A stretch of 54,969 nt of DNA, taken from assembly GCA_947466425.1 (NCBI GenBank), contig CANIBZ010000015.1:1-54969 (forward strand), read 5' to 3'. The notes beneath the pieces were generated by a model, which saw only the letters and a list, made by a program, of their open reading frames with translations, was not told where the DNA came from and searched no databases. The stretch comes from Flavobacteriales bacterium (GTDB taxonomy: Bacteria > Bacteroidota > Bacteroidia > Flavobacteriales_D > Sanyastnellaceae). Positions 51,630 through 54,969 of this stretch are shown piece by piece (the first letter of the stretch is position 1; every line of letters begins with the position of its first letter). Both the position numbers and the translations under genes were made by a program.

Positions 51630-52823
51630 ATGAAAAACTTTAAACGTTTTTTAATTGTTGTCATCTGCATCGCTATCTGCGGAATTGTGGCTTTTAGCTT
51701 GATTACGATTGAAACGAAAGATGTCGTTCAATCAGCTCCACCTCTTGTACCAGAAAAAAAGGATGCCGCAATTGAAATTCCGGTAGATACTTTTTACAAC
51801 AACATAACGCAATTAATCGGGGGAAATGACACTTTGCTTTCTTACAACAAAAAATGGGATGCAAATAAGATTAAGACCTACACTAAAAATGTAAATAGCA
51901 AAACAAAACGCATTGAAGGAAATAGACTAATGCCTTTAATGGAATGGAATAAATTGAATCTTGAACGAAATAACATTGCCGATTCTTCATTTGCATTCTA
52001 CCCCTTTTCTGGTGGAGACTTCATTCATTTAAATTGGCTGTATCCCAATGCCGATGAATATTTACTCGTTGCCCGTGAGGCTGTCGGATCTGTTCCCAAC
52101 TTGCTCAATAAAAATACTGACTACGTTACAGGGTATTTGAATGATATTGATTATGTCCTTCGCGACATTTATAGCAAAAGTTACTTCATTACGAAGAACA
52201 TGTCTGCAGATACGAAAGTAGACACACAGGTTAACGGTATGCTTCCAGTTATTCTTTGGGCGGTTGCAAGAACCAATCATGAGGTACTTTCTTTGACATA
52301 CAAACAAATTGATGAAAATGGAGTTGCTGTTGATGCCGATTCTTCCGTAAAAAAACCTTCCGCTGTTGAAATTTCAATTCGACATAAGACCTCGAACAAA
52401 ATAAAAAAAGTCACGTATTTATCTTGCGATATTTCTGACTACGGCTTCAACCTAAAGCCCTCCAATTTAACATTCCTTACAAATAAAATTCCTTCGAATT
52501 GTAATAGCTTTATTAAGTCTGCTTCTTATTTACTTCACTACAACAGCTTTCAAAAAATCAGAGAATTCATTTTGAATAAGTCGAAGTTTCTTGTTCAAGA
52601 CGACACAGGAATTCCATTCAAGTATTTCAATTCAGAAACTTGGACAGGAGAACTCTTTGGCACATATGTGCTGCCAGTAAAGGATTTCAGTGAAAATTTA
52701 TTTCAGAACGACTTATTAAGTGCTTATAAATCTGAAAAATATAAAGGTTCATTGACGTTTTCTTTAGGCTATCACTGGGGAGGTCAAAACAGACAAAACC
52801 AAATGGTTTTTATAAAGCATTAA
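51630..52823 (+). CDS. Membrane-anchored protein of unknown function
   Basis: 397 residues. An N-terminal hydrophobic anchor (FLIVVICIAICGIVAFSLITI) is followed by an exported domain of ~360 residues. The most conserved-looking stretch is 'FAFYPFSGGDFIHLNWLYPNADEYLLVAREAVG', a 'FYPFSGxD' pattern that recurs in some uncharacterised bacterial proteins in my recollection. No enzyme motif recognised. The C-terminal part has 'TGELFGTYVLPVKDFSENLFQ' and ends GYHWGGQNRQNQMVFIKH. Located between the ligase and the beta-lactamase-fold gene with 16- and 9-base gaps, so very likely cotranscribed. Confidence 0.7.
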   Translation: MKNFKRFLIVVICIAICGIVAFSLITIETKDVVQSAPPLVPEKKDAAIEIPVDTFYNNITQLIGGNDTLLSYNKKWDANKIKTYTKNVNSKTKRIEGNRLMPLMEWNKLNLERNNIADSSFAFYPFSGGDFIHLNWLYPNADEYLLVAREAVGSVPNLLNKNTDYVTGYLNDIDYVLRDIYSKSYFITKNMSADTKVDTQVNGMLPVILWAVARTNHEVLSLTYKQIDENGVAVDADSSVKKPSAVEISIRHKTSNKIKKVTYLSCDISDYGFNLKPSNLTFLTNKIPSNCNSFIKSASYLLHYNSFQKIREFILNKSKFLVQDDTGIPFKYFNSETWTGELFGTYVLPVKDFSENLFQNDLLSAYKSEKYKGSLTFSLGYHWGGQNRQNQMVFIKH

Positions 52824-52832
52824 TTTATTGAA

Positions 52833-54062
52833 ATGGTGCAAAGAATAACACTCGTCCTATTCAACCTGTTGTTATTCTTTGGCACGCAAACCGCATGGGC
52901 TCAGAGTTCCAACGGAAAAACACAACCTACTCTACTGGATAGTATTCTTGGGAGCAATGGCACTCTTCAACCCGTAATAGAAAAAAAAGATAAATTTCGA
53001 ACGCAAATTATTTATTCAAGAATTAGCAAAGACTCAAAAGGTGAAATTGTGTTAACGCATTATTCCTTCAATGCAAATGAACAGAGCTACTTCTACCCTG
53101 CAAGTCTTGTGAAGCTGCCATTGAGCATTTTCGCCATCGAAAAAATTAACAGTTTAAAATCGCACGGTGTTACTCTGCAAAGCAAATTATCGATTGACAG
53201 TAATTTCACCTGTCAAAAATCTTTGACTATTGATGCACTGAGTAACGACAGTGTACCTTCTATAAAAAACTATATTTCAAAGGCGCTAATCGTAAGCGAC
53301 AACGAATCCTACAATCGACTTTACGAATTTGTAAGTCCTGGCTATTGTGAGCAACGACTTTCCGAAATAGGCTTCAACAAAGCCCGAATAATATCCAGAT
53401 TTTCTTCTTGCGACAGCACTGAAAACAGACATACAAATTCTTTCAAGTTTTACAACGATTCGAATGACCTGATCTATACTCAGCCACCAGCATTCTTTTC
53501 AAAAAAAATAACGCCTCCTTTTTCAACTATGAAAATTGGAAAAGCGCACTACGCAAAAGGAAAAACAATCAATACTCCCAAAGACTTTTCAAAAAGCAAT
53601 TGCTTCCCACTTCAAGATATGCATGACCTGCTTATTTCTTTGGTCTATCCAGAAACAAGCAAATTCTCCTTCTCACTTTCAGCGGAAGACAGAAATTTCC
53701 TTTTAAAATGTTTATCATCATCTCCGCAGGAAAGTGAAATAATTCCAATTGTCACAAATCCCGCATACAACGAGTTCATGACCAATTACCTCTATTACGG
53801 AGCTCAAAAAAACGTTATTCGCAATCCGAATTTAAAGGTTTTCAATATCGTTGGACAATCATACGGATTTCTATCTGACATCAGTTATTTTCAAGATTCA
53901 AAAAACAACGTTGAATTTTTCCTTTCTGCTGTAATCTATGCAAACTCATCCGAAGTTGTTGGAAATGGCGGATACCAATATGAAACGGTTGGATTTCCAT
54001 TTCTGCAAGAGCTCGGAAAAACAATTTATAATTTCGAGTTGAAAAACAAAAGCAAGAATTAA
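52833..54062 (+). CDS. Exported beta-lactamase-fold protein, degenerate third motif
   Basis: 409 residues with a signal peptide (MVQRITLVLFNLLLFFGTQTAWA). Motif 1 S-x-x-K is in FYPASLVKLPLSIF, motif 2 S-D-N in IVSDNESYNRLYEF. At the place of K-[ST]-G there is 'FNIVGQSYGFLSD', without the Lys. It resembles the 16859 protein in fold but not closely in sequence. A periplasmic peptidase, transpeptidase-like or non-catalytic binding role is possible. Last gene of the cluster; its 3' end overlaps the convergent DUF2256 gene by four bases. Confidence 0.75.
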   Translation: MVQRITLVLFNLLLFFGTQTAWAQSSNGKTQPTLLDSILGSNGTLQPVIEKKDKFRTQIIYSRISKDSKGEIVLTHYSFNANEQSYFYPASLVKLPLSIFAIEKINSLKSHGVTLQSKLSIDSNFTCQKSLTIDALSNDSVPSIKNYISKALIVSDNESYNRLYEFVSPGYCEQRLSEIGFNKARIISRFSSCDSTENRHTNSFKFYNDSNDLIYTQPPAFFSKKITPPFSTMKIGKAHYAKGKTINTPKDFSKSNCFPLQDMHDLLISLVYPETSKFSFSLSAEDRNFLLKCLSSSPQESEIIPIVTNPAYNEFMTNYLYYGAQKNVIRNPNLKVFNIVGQSYGFLSDISYFQDSKNNVEFFLSAVIYANSSEVVGNGGYQYETVGFPFLQELGKTIYNFELKNKSKN

Positions 54063-54196
54063 ATCGCGCCTTTCGATCTTCTACATCGTTCACTGCAATA
54101 CTTCACTTCTTCCCAATTCTTCTCCCACTTCTTTCGCCAATTAAACGGAAGGTTGCACACCACACAAATTTTAGAAGGGAGATTACTTTTCTTCAT
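54059..54196 (-). CDS. DUF2256 small Cys-rich protein
   Basis: 45-residue protein, MKKSNLPSKICVVCNLPFNW with a CxxC, then KKWEKNWEEVKYCSERCRRS with a CxxxC: the complete DUF2256 pattern, presumably a zinc knuckle. Genes of this family are typically encoded next to photolyase/cryptochrome-like genes, and here the ATG overlaps the stop of such a gene fragment (ATGA). Its function is unknown. Since the upstream photolyase is truncated, its expression must come from elsewhere or be lost. Confidence 0.88.
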   Translation of the reverse strand: MKKSNLPSKICVVCNLPFNWRKKWEKNWEEVKYCSERCRRSKGAI

Positions 54197-54564
54197 ACCA
54201 ATTGTTTTTTGACTTTTTTCCAATAAGAAAAGAATGAACCAAACTCACCTTTCACATCTGACATCCAATCTCTTGAGTCTTCATGTCCAACGTAATTATT
54301 GAGCGGATGCTCCTTGAAATAAAAAATTGAATTACTCAATGGCTGAAGCTCACTGAATTCACCAACGTATATCTGTATATGTGGAATATTCTCTTTCGCT
54401 AAAGCAATACAAAAATCAATGCACTTCTTCGACACAGGATATTTTTCAAAAACAGAAGGCTCTAAAAGTAAAATACGATTGCCCTTTTCCTCTGCTCGCC
54501 ACAGGGGATCTACATTGTAATAATTATAGATAAAGAATGGATACCCTGATAGCTTCCGTCTATT
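54193..54564 (-). pseudogene. C-terminal fragment of a photolyase/cryptochrome-like gene
   Basis: The frame is open from after a stop at 54565-54567 and encodes LSGYPFFIYNYYNVDPLWR, NRILLLEPSVFEKYPV, IPHIQIYVGEFSELQ, FKEHPLNNYVGHEDSRDW and FGSFFSYWKKVKK, matching as I remember it the C-terminal ~120 residues of a Bacteroidota photolyase-like FAD protein. No start codon supports a full protein; the remaining ~300-400 residues, including the FAD domain, are missing. Upstream, the homologous sequence breaks off at the AGGTAAGAG and AATT-type repeats. The DUF2256 partner downstream is intact. Confidence 0.62.
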
Positions 54565-54575
54565 TCATTAGGAAT

Positions 54576-54700
54576 TAGTCTCAAAAGGTAAGAGAAGATA
54601 AAAAAGGGTAAGAAAGGTAAGATTTAACAAAGCAGTTCCAATTATGAAATAGGAATTACGTAGTAGGAATAAAACCGAAGGTTTTCCAATTACGAAGTTT
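54576..54700. repeat. AGGTAAGAG repeats and AAC/AATT mini-hairpins
   Basis: Variants of AAGGTAAGAG (54577-54627) followed by AAC/AATT units with loops GAA and GTA and one AAAACC-GAA-GGTTTT hairpin, up to the stop of ung. It takes the place where the 5' part of the photolyase-like gene would be expected. Confidence 0.7.
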
Positions 54701-54702
54701 AA

Positions 54703-54969
54703 CTACCATTTAATCTCTTCCTTTCCCCAAGAGCTCAAACGCTCATTCACTTTCGAAAAAGGCTTCGATCCAAAAAATCCACGATAAGAAGAGAGCGGCG
54801 AAGGATGAGCGCTTTCAATAATAACATGTTTCGACATGTCAATCAAGTTCTTTTTCTTCCGCGCATAATCACCCCATAGAACAAAAACAACATGCGCATT
54901 TTCTTTCGAAATGAAATCAATGGTTGCATTCGTGAATTCTTCCCACCCCCATTTCGAATGACTTCCAGC
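54703..54969 (-). CDS. ung: Uracil-DNA glycosylase (5' partial)
   Basis: Base-excision repair enzyme removing uracil from DNA. The last 89 codons are in the window; the N-terminus lies beyond 54969. Visible are GSHSKWGWEEFTNATIDFIS, VVFVLWGDYARKK (UNG core) and the DNA-intercalation/catalytic loop ESAHPSPLSSYRGFFGSKPF with the family's invariant His, ending WGKEEIKW. Reading frame intact to the edge. The stop abuts a hairpin/AATT array. Confidence 0.93.
   Translation of the reverse strand, partial: AGSHSKWGWEEFTNATIDFISKENAHVVFVLWGDYARKKKNLIDMSKHVIIESAHPSPLSSYRGFFGSKPFSKVNERLSSWGKEEIKW

Overview
The window looks like a chromosomal segment of a Bacteroidota bacterium, most likely in the order Flavobacteriales; I cannot name the genus. 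Signs are several secreted proteins with type IX secretion (T9SS) C-terminal sorting domains, two TonB-dependent receptors with a carboxypeptidase-regulatory-like N-terminus, a DUF4249 lipoprotein next to one receptor, a fused B12-dependent mutase (IcmF), a split transketolase, and TAnnTTyG-type -7 promoter boxes. No rRNA, tRNA, CRISPR array or intact transposase gene was seen.

Layout. 1-1323: the 3' part of tryptophan 2,3-dioxygenase overlapping an orphan HepT-like HEPN gene. 1456-10762: a block of surface genes on the minus strand in which two copies of a T9SS-protein gene (1474 and 8830) flank a TonB receptor/DUF4249 pair and a third T9SS protein. 10867-13305: a frameshifted ORF6N/KilA-N-type gene and an AAA+ DUF4143 ATPase. 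13381-14939: prmA and tpiA. 15139-18389: a secreted esterase, a beta-lactamase-fold hydrolase, and a DUF433 antitoxin with the remnant of a DUF5615 toxin. 18720-24652: a large T9SS/PKD protein, a TonB receptor and an ArsR-type regulator. 24814-31941: icmF, xth, a TerB/DnaJ protein and a lectin-domain surface protein. 32001-34612: a POT peptide transporter and a thioredoxin-like lipoprotein. 34717-36851: two unknown envelope proteins and a four-helix-bundle protein. 37199-39301: citrate synthase and a crotonase. 39416-46448: an apparent minus-strand operon ychF, NTF2-like lipoprotein, rhomboid, PH-domain protein, tamB. 46560-48366: split transketolase. 48600-49064: a six-repeat secreted protein. 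49325-54062: a four-gene cluster with a putative Cys peptidase, a glutamine-synthetase-fold COOH-NH2 ligase, an unknown anchored protein and a beta-lactamase-fold protein. 54059-54969: DUF2256, a 5'-truncated photolyase-like gene, and the C-terminus of uracil-DNA glycosylase.

The most unusual feature is in the gaps between genes. Many hold dense arrays of miniature perfect hairpins, with 3-6 bp arms around a trinucleotide loop that is mostly GNA (TNC on the other strand), separated by fixed short spacers. At least four spacer families occur (CA/TG, GAAT/TAAT, AAC/AATT and a GGATGTATCC type). The CA/TG arrays switch loop and spacer polarity at an internal point, so each array as a whole is organised like a palindrome. 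Arrays start at or inside stop codons and lie beside broken genes (DUF5615 toxin, photolyase, ORF6N), which suggests a spreading element or a repeat-generating replication process. The second candidate for an undescribed system is the ligase/peptidase/beta-lactamase-fold cluster at 49325-54062.
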